Below are positions 13,089 to 23,863 of a stretch of 64,000 nt of DNA, one piece after another; positions within the stretch are counted from its first letter, which is position 1, and the number at the start of each line of letters is the position of its first letter. The stretch spans positions 26,737,377 to 26,801,376 of the forward strand of contig NC_064884.1 of assembly GCF_929443795.1 (NCBI RefSeq), given 5' to 3'. The notes beneath the pieces were generated by a model. It did not search any database and was not told where the DNA came from. It saw nothing but the letters and a program-made list of their open reading frames with translations. The DNA is from Astur gentilis (Eukaryota > Chordata > Aves > Accipitriformes > Accipitridae). Position numbers and translations under genes: made by a program.

Positions 13089-15921
13089 AATGCACAGCCT
13101 GCACCTTGATGTTCTTTTAATAGCTGTGCTTCTGTGTGTACATTCTAACTAAATATGAGAATATATGAGAGAGAATAGCAATGATAGATGAAAAAGAAAA
13201 GAGGACAGAGTCATCACTTCTTGTAAACTAGCTGTCAGGAAATCATAGCAATATTAATTCAGAGCATCTTTAATTCAAGCTAAATGTCAAATGTTATTGT
13301 ACATTTCTGAACATTCATTGGTGTTTAAATTTTACACAGAAGGACTTCTGCATTAAGATCTAATGTCTTTTTGTAAAATATGCCATATACACAAAATTAT
13401 TCTGAGAAATTAAGTACCTGAAAAAGCAAAAAGACACCTTATCCTCCAATAAAAGAACAACCCTCTTCAGTCCAGTGGTCTGGCTTCTTATTATTCCTAT
13501 CTCCCTATTCCTTACAGGCCCAGAAGAAAAAAAACATTGGGCAAACAAGTACAGCTACTGTGCAGCAACCTAAGCTCTTACAAATCAAAGGACGGAGAGA
13601 GCACATTGCAAAATTAAAAGACTACAGTAGAAAAGCCCCTCTCTTCTTACCAGTGAGACCTCAAATCAGACAGTTCTGCTGGTTGCAGCTGTGACAATAA
13701 AACATGAGGGAAAAGAGTTGCATAGATACAATCATGTACCACTGAAATCAGTGAGGCTTACAGTAGTACTGAAAGCAAGATTGCTGCTAGGTACTTTTAA
13801 GATCAAACCAATGAAGTAAGTTCACACTATATACCTATAAATAGTCATTGTTCTTTAAAGGACCATCATTTTAATAATGTCCCAAACATTTTCATCTTTT
13901 TTTCTTTCTGCTTACCCTATAGTATACCTTAGATAGCAAGGAATCCAGTTTGACTACTAGAAACCAGATGAATCTATAGCCTTGGTTATTAGATCCCTTT
14001 TTCTCCAAGGTTTTTCATTTAAAGGCTGAGTATATATGAACTGGAAGCTACTGAAATCCAAATGCAGAACTCTGCAATGCCATTCTTTGAAATCCTTTTT
14101 CAAAATACATGTTAGGAAACACTGCATCTTTATGCCAGATTTTCCATTTAATGTAAGAGTAATTTCTAAAAGCCTTAAAAAAAGATACATTGGGATAACG
14201 GTGCTCTCCCTCAAGCCTACAAGGCTGTGTGCTTGTGTGACTATTGCTGTAGTAAAGGCTTTTGCGTAGTTCAATAACCACTTAGCACTGGATTTTCAGA
14301 TCATGACTTAGAGGCAATTACTGTCTACTCTTAGTAAATTGAAAGCTGAATGCTATATTCCCTCTGAATATATCTCCAGAAAGTACATGTCAATAACATT
14401 CTGAGCATTGTTTTCACATTGATTAATACTAGTAGTGATATATAAAAGGGCATGACTCAATGTGCAAGTTCATCGGTCAGTTTATAGCAAACTGCTCTCT
14501 TGAAGAACATTCCAACAAAGCCTCCAAGCATGTGACTATACCACAGGTCTACTTACAGGTCAACTTTCCTGTTAACTTGCAGATTGTCAAATTCAGGAAC
14601 TCGGTCCTGTGCGCAGTCAGATGGCAGAGAGAGATGTAGAAGTAATTTATAGTCTCCTAATTCATGTTGGAAATATTGAACATGCTCTACCTTTGAGATG
14701 ATGAGAAATTGTGTCTGCAGGGACAAGAGCATATGGGGAATAACAGCTCCTTACACCCCTTGGAAGAGCTTTTAGAGTCCAGGGCTTACCTTCCTTGAAA
14801 TAAGTTCCCACTTATTATTGTGAAGAAAAAAGCATGCTAAATAGGAACCAAACTGTGTTCTGGAGCTAACTTGCTCTCTTAATTCAGAACATTTTATCTT
14901 TTAAATCTTCTAAGTTGGTCTTTCAAGTTGGCAAAATAAGCATCATTGACTAACAGAGTCAAACCACATCTCAGAGAGTTTGGGACCAGCATGGAGAAGA
15001 AAAGGGAGAAATTTTCACATTTAGTGTTTACATGTGCATGTTGTATGAATGCATAAAAAGAAGGCTCTGACTTGAATTTTGCCACTATTGCATTGTAAAA
15101 CTGACAACATTCCCCTGAAAACAGGGCATTAATTTCAGATTAACCTAGCTGTGGCAGAACAGAATCTGCAAATTGATGCTATTAAATAAACTTCTATTTA
15201 ACCTATCCGTTTGTGCTTCTCTTTACTTTGCACTATACTTAACAAATTTAGGGATTTGTCACAGAGGAGCCATACATTAAAACTTGAAATAGTAGCACGA
15301 AAATCTATTTATTTATTTCAAAAAGAGCATATTAGGTTGAAAACTTAGACAATTTCAGCTTTTCCAGGAGAATTTCTAGTACTTCAACCCATTTATTTAT
15401 ATGCTTAACACCAAACAGGGTATGCAAATCACAATCCATTTCCTGGCCAGCAGAGATGTATTTAGTTAGGTCTTGCTGACCTTTCCTGACTTTGCATCAC
15501 AAGCATCTGACAGCTGTAGATGTCATGATGTCCTTGTTTCCTCATAATGAGAGACATCGTTTTCTCAGTCAAAGGCCACAACAGATTTCAAAGCCATTTA
15601 TGGACCCAAATATGTATAATGCATTTGTAACTTTGAGTGACCTACTTTTCAAACAGATATATGACAAGTTACCAGTTCAGTTCTTTCTAGAAAGCTTCAG
15701 AAAGTTTGGGTTTGCCCATTTTGCATATGCTAAATATATGATGGCCGGATGGTACAATCCTGACTTTTGTATTCAGCCCTTGAATGTACTGCTGTTACAC
15801 TTTTAAGTTCTCTTTCCATAGATTAAGATACAGGAATCCTCTGGATTACAGGGAAAAAAGTGGGACACAAGGAGTCTTCTGAAGTTTAGCTTTCTAGTCA
15901 GCTTAGAACTCTTAATTAAGC
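13089..15921. other. Intergenic, no gene recognised
   Basis: AT-rich sequence between the telomeric array and the LTR cluster. Several 60-105 codon open frames occur on both strands, for example 13957-14274 on - overlapped by 14036-14269 on +. None has recognisable motifs, and the overlap on opposite strands argues against coding. An open frame at 15492-15806 has protein-like composition but begins with TTG and matches nothing I know. Confidence 0.55.
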
Positions 15922-16088
15922 TGTCCTGGTTTTGGTTGGGATGGAGTTAATTTTCTTTCTAGTAGCTGGTATAGTGTTATGTTTTGGGTTCAGCAGGAGA
16001 ACAATGTTGATAACAGGCTGATGTTTTCAGTTGTTGCTAAGTAGTGTTTAGACTAACCCCAGATGCTGGCTGGGGTTAAACCATGATA
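15922..16088 (+). mobile_element. Internally deleted solo LTR (ERVL-like), copy A
   Basis: It starts TGTCCTGG and follows copies B and C for about 130 bp, through 'ttgttgctaagtagtg'. At 'gactaa' it jumps directly to the LTR 3' end, 'gctggctggggttaaacca'. About 420 bp of the LTR, including the promoter and polyadenylation regions, are missing. I cannot see a clear target duplication. It has the same orientation as copies B and C downstream. Confidence 0.8.
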
Positions 16089-16229
16089 GTAGCTTAACTC
16101 CACAGTTACTTGTGATTTTCTTTCCCCTTGAAGCCTTTTCAGTAGAGTCTGATGGAAGAAAGAGAGCTTTTGTAGTTCAAATCTTCATGCTGCCTTTTCC
16201 CATGTATTCACTCTTCTTCCCAAACTCTT

Positions 16230-16805
16230 GTATTTCAGGGTAGAGCAGAACTGGAATTGGTGCAGAGAAGGGCAATCAGTATGACCAAAGATCATATGAG
16301 GAGAATGATTAAATAGAATAGTCCATGGTAGACTGGAATAAAAACAGCTGAGGGAAGACATGCTTAGTGCATAAGGAATCATGAGTGGTGGGGAGAAAAT
16401 AGGGAATGCTTATGCAGTGTTTCTCACAGTACAAAAAAGTAGGTAGCATCAAAAACCTAATAAAAAAGAAGCTAAAACGGTACAAAAAGTATTTTATTTC
16501 GTTTTTGTGCAACTCAGCTGTGGAACTTGCTGCCATAGAATGGTTGTGAAGGTCAAAAGCACACAGAGGTTCAAAAAGAATTAGATACACTCACAGAAGA
16601 AAAATATGTCAGGTATTACTGAATACTTAAAGATAAAACCACTGTCTCAGGAAGTACCTAGTCTGCAAATTAATAGAAACTGGGGGAGTTTACCAGAGGA
16701 AAGGGCACTGTACTCTTTCTGCCCTTTCCTTAAGAATCCCCAACTAACTTCTGTCAGAAATAAGCTACTGGGTTAAAAGGACCTTGATCTGACCCAGAAT
16801 ACCTG
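16230..16805 (+). mobile_element. Ancient CR1 LINE fragment (3' region)
   Basis: Several CR1 3'-region landmarks appear in order: 'ggtgcagagaagggcaa' near 16259, 'gtggaacttgctgccata' near 16519, 'aggttcaaaaagaattaga' near 16567, and 'gacccagaatacctgttcc' near 16791. Divergence is high with indels, and no long open frame remains. It probably belongs to an old CR1 subfamily shared with other sauropsids. Confidence 0.65.
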
Positions 16806-17416
16806 TTCCACATTCCTGGTACCCTCTTCAATTGCCTTTGCAATTCTGCAGGGAGATGAGATGATTATGGTAGATTGAAAGCAGTTAAGGGGATTTTTGC
16901 TTTTCATCTGTCTTTGCAGAAAGTGCGTCTCAGCAAGGCCAAAGAGACTTGTCTCCTATTTCTATCCTGGCATGGATCTCAAGACTTTACTTTTGCTTCA
17001 ACTGTTCTTTACAGAATAAATGATGTAAGGTTATGTTGAACAGACGGGGATGAATATATGCTAGCTTTATTCACAGCTCCCACTCCAGAGGGTCTTTCTC
17101 CCTAACTCTGTAATCCCTGCACGCAGCAGCACCCATCGTCATTGTGCTTTGCAGTGCTTTGCCTTTGTTCAGCAAGGTCGTGCAGGGGAGGCTGCAGAAA
17201 GGAGCACCTGCTCAGGAACGACTTCACTAAGCACTCTGCTAGCCTCTGGTAACTCACTGTGTAATCAGGCTAAAAATGACAGATGCCACCCTATCATCAA
17301 TGATGTGGTTACAGTCTAGACAACCAAAACTGAAAACAAACCCTGACAAGGGCCTTGCTTGTCCGTCTTGCTGCCCTCTGGGAGAGGGAAGGAAGGGCAC
17401 CTTCCTCTGGTATCAG

Positions 17417-18000
17417 TGTCCTGGTTTCAGCTGGGATAGAGTTAACTGTCTTCCTAGTGGCTGGTACAGTGCTATGTTTTGAGTTCAGTATGCGAAGAAT
17501 GTTGATAACACGCTGATGTTTTCAGTTGTTGCTCAGTAGTGTTTAGACTAATGTCAAGGATTTTTCAGCTTCTCATGCCCAGCCAGCGAGAAAGCTGGAG
17601 GGGCACAAGAAGCTGACACAGGACACAGCCAGGGCACCTGACCCAAAGTGGCCAACAGGGTATTCCATACCATGGGACGTCACATCTAGTATAGGAACTG
17701 GGAAGTGTGGGGGGGAAATCACCGCTCAGGGACTAACTGGGTGTCGGTCGGCGGGTGGTGAGCAATTGCCCTGCACATCATTTGTACATTATAATCCTTT
17801 TATTACTACTGTTGTCATTTTATTAGTGTTATCATTATCATTATTAGTTTCTTCTTCTCTGTTCTATTAAACCGTTCTTATCTCAACCCGCGAGTTTTAC
17901 TTCTTTTTTTCCCCAATTTTCTCCCCCATCCCACTGTATGGGGGGGAGTGAGTGAGAGGCTGTGTGGTGCTTAGTTGCTGGCTGGGGTTAAACCACAACA
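17417..18000 (+). mobile_element. Full-length solo LTR (ERVL-like), copy B
   Basis: This 584-bp element starts TGTCCTGG and ends GGTTAAACCACAACA. It is flanked by a perfect 5-bp direct repeat, ATCAG, at 17412-17416 and 18001-18005. A 5-bp duplication fits class III (ERVL-like) integration. An ATTAAA polyadenylation signal lies at 17866-17871, but the TATA position (near 17690) reads TATAGGA and is probably degraded. No internal retroviral sequence lies beside it, so it is a recombined solo LTR. Confidence 0.9.
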
Positions 18001-18101
18001 ATCAGGTGTCAAAAAGGTGCTGGTGAGCCCATGTCTCAGCTATAGCCCCCTTCATGTCAAGTTTTTTGAGCAATTTGTCCTACATAAGGGTAGTCACATG
18101 T

Positions 18102-18691
18102 TGTCCTGGTTTAGGCTGGGTTAGAGTTAATTTTCTTTCTAGTAGCTGGTATAGTGTTATGTTTTGGGTTCAGCATGAGAAGAATGTTGATAACACACTG
18201 ATGTTTTCAGTTGTTGCTAAGTAGTGGTTAGACTAAGTCAAGGATTTTTCAGCTTCTGATGCCCAGCCCGTGAGAAGGCTGGAGGGGCACAAGAAGTTGG
18301 GAGGGGACAAAGCCAGGACACCTGACCCAAACTGGCCAAAGGGATATTCCATACCATGTGATGTCATGACCAGTATATAAACTGGGGGGAGTTGGCCTGG
18401 GTGGATTGCTGCTCAGGAACTAACTGGGCATCGTTCAGCAAGTGGTAAGCAATTGCATTGTGCATCACTTGTTTTGTATATTCCAATCCTTTTATTATTA
18501 CTATTGTCATTTTAATATTGTTATTATTATCATTATTAGTTTCTTCCTTTCTGTTCTATTAATCTGTTCTTATCCCAATCCACAAGTTTTACCTTTTTCC
18601 TTCCAATTCCCTCCCCCATCCCCCTGGGTGGGGGGTTAGTGAGTGAGTGGCTGCATGGTGCTTAGCTGCTGGCTGGGGTTAAACGATGACA
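18102..18691 (+). mobile_element. Full-length solo LTR (ERVL-like), copy C
   Basis: This 590-bp copy has the same family and orientation as copy B and begins about 100 bp after it. It keeps a TATATAA box at 18374-18380, but the polyadenylation site reads ATTAAT. The probable target duplication is CACAT (18095-18099 and 18692-18696), with two extra bases at the 5' junction, so the left boundary is uncertain by 1-2 bases. Separate flanking repeats for B and C indicate two insertions and not the two LTRs of one provirus. Confidence 0.88.
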
Positions 18692-21600
18692 CACATACAG
18701 ACCTTCCTGAGGAAAACCAAGCCCAAGCTTCTTTTGCAAGTCTGGTCAGTCCAGCCACGGGCGTGCTTCTGGGAAAAGAGTAGTTTTGAAAAATCCAGCT
18801 AAGCACCATTTTTGAACCATGGAACCAGGTGTTTTTCCTGTCATTAGAAGGTATTTCTTAGTATTTTGTAATTTATCTTGAAGTTGTCAGGAACACAGCC
18901 CATCTCTTTGCTCCACACTGTCCAGCGTCTGCAGCATACAATGAGATCTTAGCCAAGCATATTGTTAAAATGGCCAAAGCACAGGTAATACATGAGTGAT
19001 AATAACTAAAAGCAAATACATGGGATTATCTCACAGTCGAACATGCCTTTGTCTCATACTTTTCCACTGTACATTTGGTTCTTTTTTTAGGATCTCAAAG
19101 ACTAGAGTGATAGGGCATGTGTGCACATGGGCAATATAGCTATATGCTATGGGAAGAGATTTAAACTAGCACCACATTGCCTTCCTTAGCTACTGGGAGG
19201 AGCAGAGCCATAGTAACATGGAGATCTCTGAAGGCAAGAATATGCTGCTCCTTAACTCTGCTTACTAGCCTAGACAGAAAATTGTACTAATACAACTCTA
19301 TTACTTTGGGTATCTTGAGTAGCTTGGCTTTGATTACCCACTTCACAGCTGCGTTCAGAGCTGTGGATATATCCTGGGATATAATCTGCATTCACATAAT
19401 GCAAAAGGTCAGTAGCACTGCCGGGTGAGAGTCACAAAAGCACGCTGCATACCTGTGACTGCATCTTATATAACCACTGCATCCTGCAGATACCAGATCT
19501 GCATAGGATCCTTCTCACTTCCAGCTGGAGAAGGCTTGAGCTGTGCAGGGGATCATCAGAGCTGAGTCCTAGGTAGCCTCTACCAGTGTAGAAGGCTGCT
19601 GGCTTTCAAAAGCCAGGACATGGCAAGGACTTATAAGCTGTAAGCGTGACCACAGAAAGCTTAGTTTCCTCTTCGTGGCAGAAGATAGGAGGTTTCTTCA
19701 CCATAACCCCTACTCTGTACCTGGACTTCCAGATCTTCTGACATTCTAGGCCATTTGCCTTGCAGGGGAGCCCAAAGCGTATGATTAAATGCGACCTCTT
19801 CCCTGCGCAAAGCGCATTCAGTGACTGACTTCCAGCAGAACATGGTTACTGTGTATTATGTGCTTACTACAGACAACAGAGATAAGAATTGATGGACTCT
19901 TGTTCATCTGGAGATGGAGGGCCTCACATGAAAAGTGTCAGCAAGCTGACTCATGGTACTCTGACATACATTTGCTGAGGAAGATTGATTGTGGCTTACC
20001 TGTTTTTCCATCTGCATAATCTTATAGGAAGACCTTAAGATGCTCTAGAGAGCCTGAATATGACCTTTGTTTCTCTCAGTCTGCTGACATAAGTACTGGG
20101 AAAAAGTGTTTAGCAGCACAGAATCCATTTTGCTCGAAGACATTGGACAGCGAGTGAAACACAAATAAATGCAAATCTTGACTCAGTGACATCAGCATCT
20201 ATGAAAACACTGTAACTCTGATGAAGATTTCAGCTGCAAAGGGCTTCCTGTAGAGACCACAGAGAAATTAACTAGTGAGTTGATGATGCATATAGCTAGA
20301 AAAAAATCTAAAATTAAAAATTAATTCAGTTTCATCAGTGGCTTCCTGAAAATAAGCAATTAATTATATACTATGAATAGATATATATTCATCTTTTAGC
20401 TTTCCACAGGTCCACATGATCTCTGGTACATCATTTCTACATTAAAAATATCTCAAACACCATCACAGTCCTTCTTGTTGTTTTCCTCCCCAGGAATAAG
20501 AAATCAAAGACTTGAATAGACAGAAACTGACCCCCATGCTCATTTCCACTAAGCACATCACAGAATTAAGAGGAAGCACGTAGGTGGGGAACAATTCATC
20601 ATCACTTCATTTTGAGCCTTGACTTACAGCATCACTGTTCACTCACAACCCTGGCCACTAGCTACTATCAGTTTCTCATTCCAAGGAAGGTGACAGAGCA
20701 TGGTCAGAGATAAGAAACTTTAGGAAACTACTTCCAGTTTCTTAGAGGTTGGTGTATGCCCTGGAATCTGGAGATTAATGGTCTTTCTGTTAAAGCTTTT
20801 TTTTTTTTTTTTTTTTTCCTTAATCCTTAGTATTGTAGCTCTAGGCATTCCCTATCCATCTCCGGACCTTTCTGGCATTCTAAATCCTTTTCTTCAGACA
20901 CGAGTTTTACACTCTGGCCTTAAAATGCAACTATGGATTATGCATTCATTATACTTCCAAACACAAGCAGAATCAGCCCTTGTAAGCATTTGGAAAAAGG
21001 ACAGCCTTTGAAAGCCCAATATCCTATGGGAAATGCTATGGCTGATTCACCAGGTGCCAATATTCTGTCTGGTAATTCGCAAGTGGCACCCTTCCAATTA
21101 GCGGTAGGAGACATAACCACTAATACTGCCAGCTGCTACCTGGACTGCCTTTCTTATCTGTTGTCTTTTTCTTTTCCTAGCCTGTTTGTCCTCTTGTATC
21201 TTTTGAGAGAGATTCTGCAACAAGACAAGGGCTTTAAAACACTCAATTAACATTAACTGATGCAGTCACAAAAAGGGCAAGCAGCATATCCTAGAGATAA
21301 GGCAGGGAAACAACAGAAGGTGGCAGGAGTTTTGCTGGGTAGAAGCATTCGGTCTGAGCTAGCAGAGTGGCCCTTCTCTGTCCCAGGGGGCTGGCTTGTT
21401 GGGGGGACACAGCGGTGTGTGTTCTTCTGAAGGCACAGGTGAGTATGTTGAGTCGTGACCTTCTGCACCTGCCAGCTGGGGAGAAAGCTGTAGGTCCTGC
21501 AGGGCTCGCAGCCATTTCTTTGATGCCACCGATTTGAGAGGGTGATCAGCGCCTGCACACGCGTTGGCATGCAGGCCTCGTTCCCTGTGTCCCTCCCCGT

Positions 21601-21740
21601 GTGGCAGAGCGTGTGGCTCCGCAGGACGCTGTGGGGGAGAGGGGCTGCCCTGCGGCAGGGCTGCAGGGAGAGGCGGGCCGGGCTGGCGAGCAGCAATCCA
21701 GGCCTGCAGGCCCAGGCCGCGCTCAGCAGCGGGCTGGGGG
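18692..21740. other. Intergenic sequence 5' of the CpG island
   Basis: No exon or named repeat was recognised apart from a 21-base poly-T at 20797-20817. From about 21360 the GC content climbs towards the ARFGEF3 promoter. Upstream regulatory elements may be present but cannot be identified from one sequence. Confidence 0.5.
20797..20817. repeat. Poly-T tract
   Basis: A run of 21 T. It could be the poly-A tail of an old retroposed element on the - strand, but no body was recognised beside it. Confidence 0.9.
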
Positions 21741-22265
21741 AGAGGGGCTGGCCGAGCGGGCCCGGGAGCGGGCCCCCGCCTCAGCCCCGCAAAGCCCAGG
21801 CAGCGTCTCCCCACCCCGGACGCGGGCGCGCCGCCCGACCCCGCGAGTCCACCGGCTGGAACCGCCGAGCCTAAACCGCCGGCGGACACCAAGCCCGCCC
21901 CTCCCGCTTTCTGGGGGCAGGCAGGGGCTGCCGGCGTCCCCCGCCCGCCGGCGAGGCCGCCGGTCGCCATGGCAGCCGGCCAGGCCGCAGCCCGCCCGCC
22001 GCCTGCCCGCGCCGTGTTCCTCCCGCGGGGGCGGCCGCGGCCGCCGCAGGGTCCAGGTCCGGCGGCGCCGTCCCCCGCTCCGCTCCCCGGGCCCTCCGCG
22101 GCCGGTGGCAGCCGCCGCCGCCTCCTCCTGTCCTCCCGGCGCCGGGAAGGGACGCCTCGCGTTCCCGGGGCGGGGGGAGGCCGCCGCTGCCGGGCTGCGC
22201 CCGCGGCGGGCAGGGCTAAGCCCGGCCCCTGCCCGGCTGCGCCACCGGGGCCTGCCCGGGGTGGG

Positions 22266-22294
22266 AGAGGAGGAGGAGGAGGAGGAGGAGGAGG
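22266..22294 (+). repeat. (GGA)n tract
   Basis: About nine GGA triplets on the + strand in the CpG island. They are complementary to the (CCT)n tract 155 bp downstream. GGA repeats can also stack as G-quartet structures. Confidence 0.95.
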
Positions 22295-22329
22295 GACTCC
22301 GCCGCGGCAACAACTGACGTGTCCCCGCC

Positions 22330-22398
22330 ATGGAGCTCGGCGTGATTCATCAGCGGCGGCGGGGCGGCAGCGGGGCGCCGCGCACCGTCCCCGCGTAG
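22330..22398 (+). CDS. Upstream ORF in the ARFGEF3 leader (22 codons)
   Basis: ATG in a strong Kozak context (gccATGG) opens a 22-codon frame that ends at TAG 22396-22398. It is in the same frame as the main ATG at 22537, 138 nt after the stop, and no stop intervenes in that stretch. If the transcription start lies upstream, scanning ribosomes should meet this ATG first, which would lower or condition ARFGEF3 translation. The stop is followed at once by GTACGG, a weak splice-donor match. Whether the segment is in the mature leader is not shown by the sequence. Confidence 0.4.
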   Translation: MELGVIHQRRRGGSGAPRTVPA

Positions 22399-22446
22399 GT
22401 ACGGCCGCGGCGGGGGCAGCCCCGGCACCGCTCTGCCGCCCGCACC

Positions 22447-22485
22447 GCCTCCTCCTCCTGTTCCTCCTCCTCCTCCTCCTCCTCG
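22447..22485 (+). repeat. (CCT)n tract
   Basis: An interrupted run of CCT triplets (one 'gtt' break near 22460) lies 52 bp before the ARFGEF3 start codon. It is complementary to the GGA tract at 22266-22294. Confidence 0.95.
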
Positions 22486-22536
22486 CCGCCTGCTTCTCTG
22501 CCCCCGCGGCTACGCGAGGATCCCGGGGGAGGCAAG

Positions 22537-22621
22537 ATGGAAGAAATCCTGCGAAAGCTGCAGAAGGAGGCGTCGGGAAGCAAGCACAGGGCCATCAAGG
22601 AGAGCTGCACCTGGGCTATCG
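22537..22621 (+). CDS. ARFGEF3: ARFGEF3 (BIG3) coding exon 1, residues 1-28
   Basis: First coding exon of ARFGEF3, a large Sec7-family relative of BIG1/BIG2 whose GEF activity is considered lost or doubtful. It is described on secretory granules, where it restrains insulin and glucagon granule formation, and as a partner of prohibitin-2 in oestrogen-responsive cells (family knowledge). The exon encodes MEEILRKLQKEASGSK and runs to codon 28, near-identical to the human N-terminus as I remember it. The ATG has A at -3 and G at +4. The nearest upstream in-frame stop is TAG at 22396, with no other ATG between, so this start is the best choice. It ends one base into codon 29 (Glu), followed by a good donor, GTAAGG. 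Confidence 0.95.
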
Positions 22622-23811
22622 GTAAGGGGCGGGGGGCGCGGGCAGCGGCGGCAGGCTGACCCCGCCGCGGCGGGGCTGCCCGCGGGGGAGCGGAGCGGAG
22701 CGGGGCACGGCGCGGCCCTGGCGGTAGGAGCCTCCGATGGAGAGGTTTTGTAACGGCGGGGGCAGGGAGGCCCCAACAAACTTGTTCGGCGCTGGCCGCC
22801 GAGCCTCCGGCGGGTGCGGAGGGACCGGAGCGCCTCGGGCGGTTCAAAATGCCCGGGAGCTCCGCGCTGCTGGAAGGGGCTGTGGCACCTGCTGGCGGTC
22901 CCGGAGAGCATCCGTGTCCCTCGTCGTCCCCCCCGGCCACCTGGCTCCGCTTCGTGGGTCTTGCGAGGCAGATACGGGTATCGGTAGCTGTCAGTTCCTG
23001 TGCATGTGGAGGGGTAGGGGTGTGTGTGTTTTTTCTCTAAAAGCTCCCACCCCACCCCTTCCTAAATCATCGAAAAAAACCCTCCGGTACAGTTTTCACT
23101 GCGGGCTTACGTTCGGGATCTATTTTAAAAGCTGGATTTTTTATTTTTTTTTTTTTTACTGGATTCCATGAGCTCTTTTATCCTTGCTGTATAATGGAAA
23201 TAACGTTCAATAGAATGAGTTCTTCTTTTAAGGGAATATGAGCTTAGGTACATTTCAGCATCCACCCATTTTCAGAGGCTGGCTGTGACTTGAAGTGCTT
23301 TTGACGCTAACTACCTGGAACAGTAGTCAGCAAGACCCTTAACTTACATCAGCATAACTGTGATACTTACAATTGCTTTAAATTTTTATTTTTCGTCCAT
23401 ACATAGCTACCACAATACGTGGTGGTTCATACCTGTTGCTATCTTATTACTGGCCTTTCAGCTTGATGTTCTATGGGTTACTTTGTTAATTGTGTGTTAG
23501 CCTTGCACAGCAGCCATGCTAATATCCTCTATACTGTTCCAGTTTTAGTGTATGTGCTGCTGAAGTGCTGATATGTGAGAGGGAGCTTGCTGAGGAAAAG
23601 AGGGTACTTGATGCCTTCTCATTGGGCATCCAGCGTCCTGACAGATTGATGCAAAGCTGTGGTGCCTTGGAGCAGCAGTGATTGTTGTTCTGTCAGCTGG
23701 AGTAGGTGTAAACTTTAGGATCGTTGGTTCAGAGGCTGCAGCCAGATGTATTACTATGGTTGAACTCAAAAGTTTCTTTTAAAAGCCCTATTGTTTCTTT
23801 TGGTTATACAG
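22622..23811 (+). other. ARFGEF3: ARFGEF3 intron 1
   Basis: A 1.19-kb phase-1 intron with GTAAGG donor and TTATACAG acceptor. The first 300 bp belong to the CpG island. The rest is AT-rich, with a T-rich run at about 23135-23158 and an antisense U6 pseudogene. Confidence 0.9.
23472..23571 (-). pseudogene. U6 snRNA pseudogene
   Basis: Read on the - strand, the segment follows U6 spliceosomal RNA for about 100 of its 107 nt. The 5' half is well kept: rev-comp 'tatgtgctgctgaagtgct' at 23551 matches the U6 GUGCUCGCUUCGGCAGCACAUA region, followed by close matches to the 'ACUAAAAUUGGAACGAUACAG' and 'GAUUAGCAUGG' core. The 3' half carries many substitutions, and the ACAGAGA and 3'-stem regions are altered. 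It should not act in splicing. It lies antisense inside ARFGEF3 intron 1 and is most likely a retroposed copy. Confidence 0.85.
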
Positions 23812-23863
23812 AAACGTTGGATTCTCCTGATGCTGCTATCAAGATACCTCCATATCAGCTAAG
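23812..23863 (+). CDS. ARFGEF3: ARFGEF3 coding exon 2, residues 29-46
   Basis: A 52-nt exon that completes Glu29 and encodes ETLDSPDAAIKIPPYQL plus the first two bases of Arg46. It is flanked by a TTATACAG acceptor and a GTAAGA donor. Phase 1 in and phase 2 out match exons 1 and 3 exactly. The IPP motif followed by a Leu-Arg turn matches the ARFGEF3 family. The part just before it (LDSPDAAI) differs from the human protein as I recall it, so this is a tolerant linker. Confidence 0.92.

Larger units (their letters stand above)
21740..22960 (+). promoter_or_regulatory. ARFGEF3: CpG island / presumed ARFGEF3 promoter
   Basis: About 1.2 kb of dense CpG and high GC surrounds coding exon 1. No TATA box is placed sensibly before the ATG. 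A GGGGCGGGG GC-box lies near 22167 and a TGACGT half-CRE at 22315-22320, both common in CpG-island promoters. The transcription start cannot be fixed from sequence; it should lie upstream of 22537, and before 22330 if the uORF is transcribed. Long open frames on both strands here (for example 21564-22625 on +, 353 codons) follow from stop-poor GC-rich composition and are not genes. Confidence 0.75.

Noticed and set aside
15492..15806. 104-codon open frame just upstream of LTR copy A
   Set aside because: It starts with TTG, matches nothing I recognise, and has no splice or promoter context. Chance is the simplest explanation.
17417..18691. Copies B and C as the two LTRs of one provirus
   Set aside because: Only about 100 bp separate them, that spacer has no retroviral features, and B has its own perfect target duplication.
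1..21500. PERP, the expected upstream neighbour
   Set aside because: I found no frame with the tetraspan PERP sequence or its N-terminus on either strand. It presumably lies further left.
21564..22625. 353-codon open frame across the CpG island, with other long frames on both strands
   Set aside because: Translation is dominated by Pro, Gly, Arg and Ala. Several overlapping frames are open on both strands because GC-rich sequence has few stops, and the real ARFGEF3 exon 1 overlaps it in a different frame.
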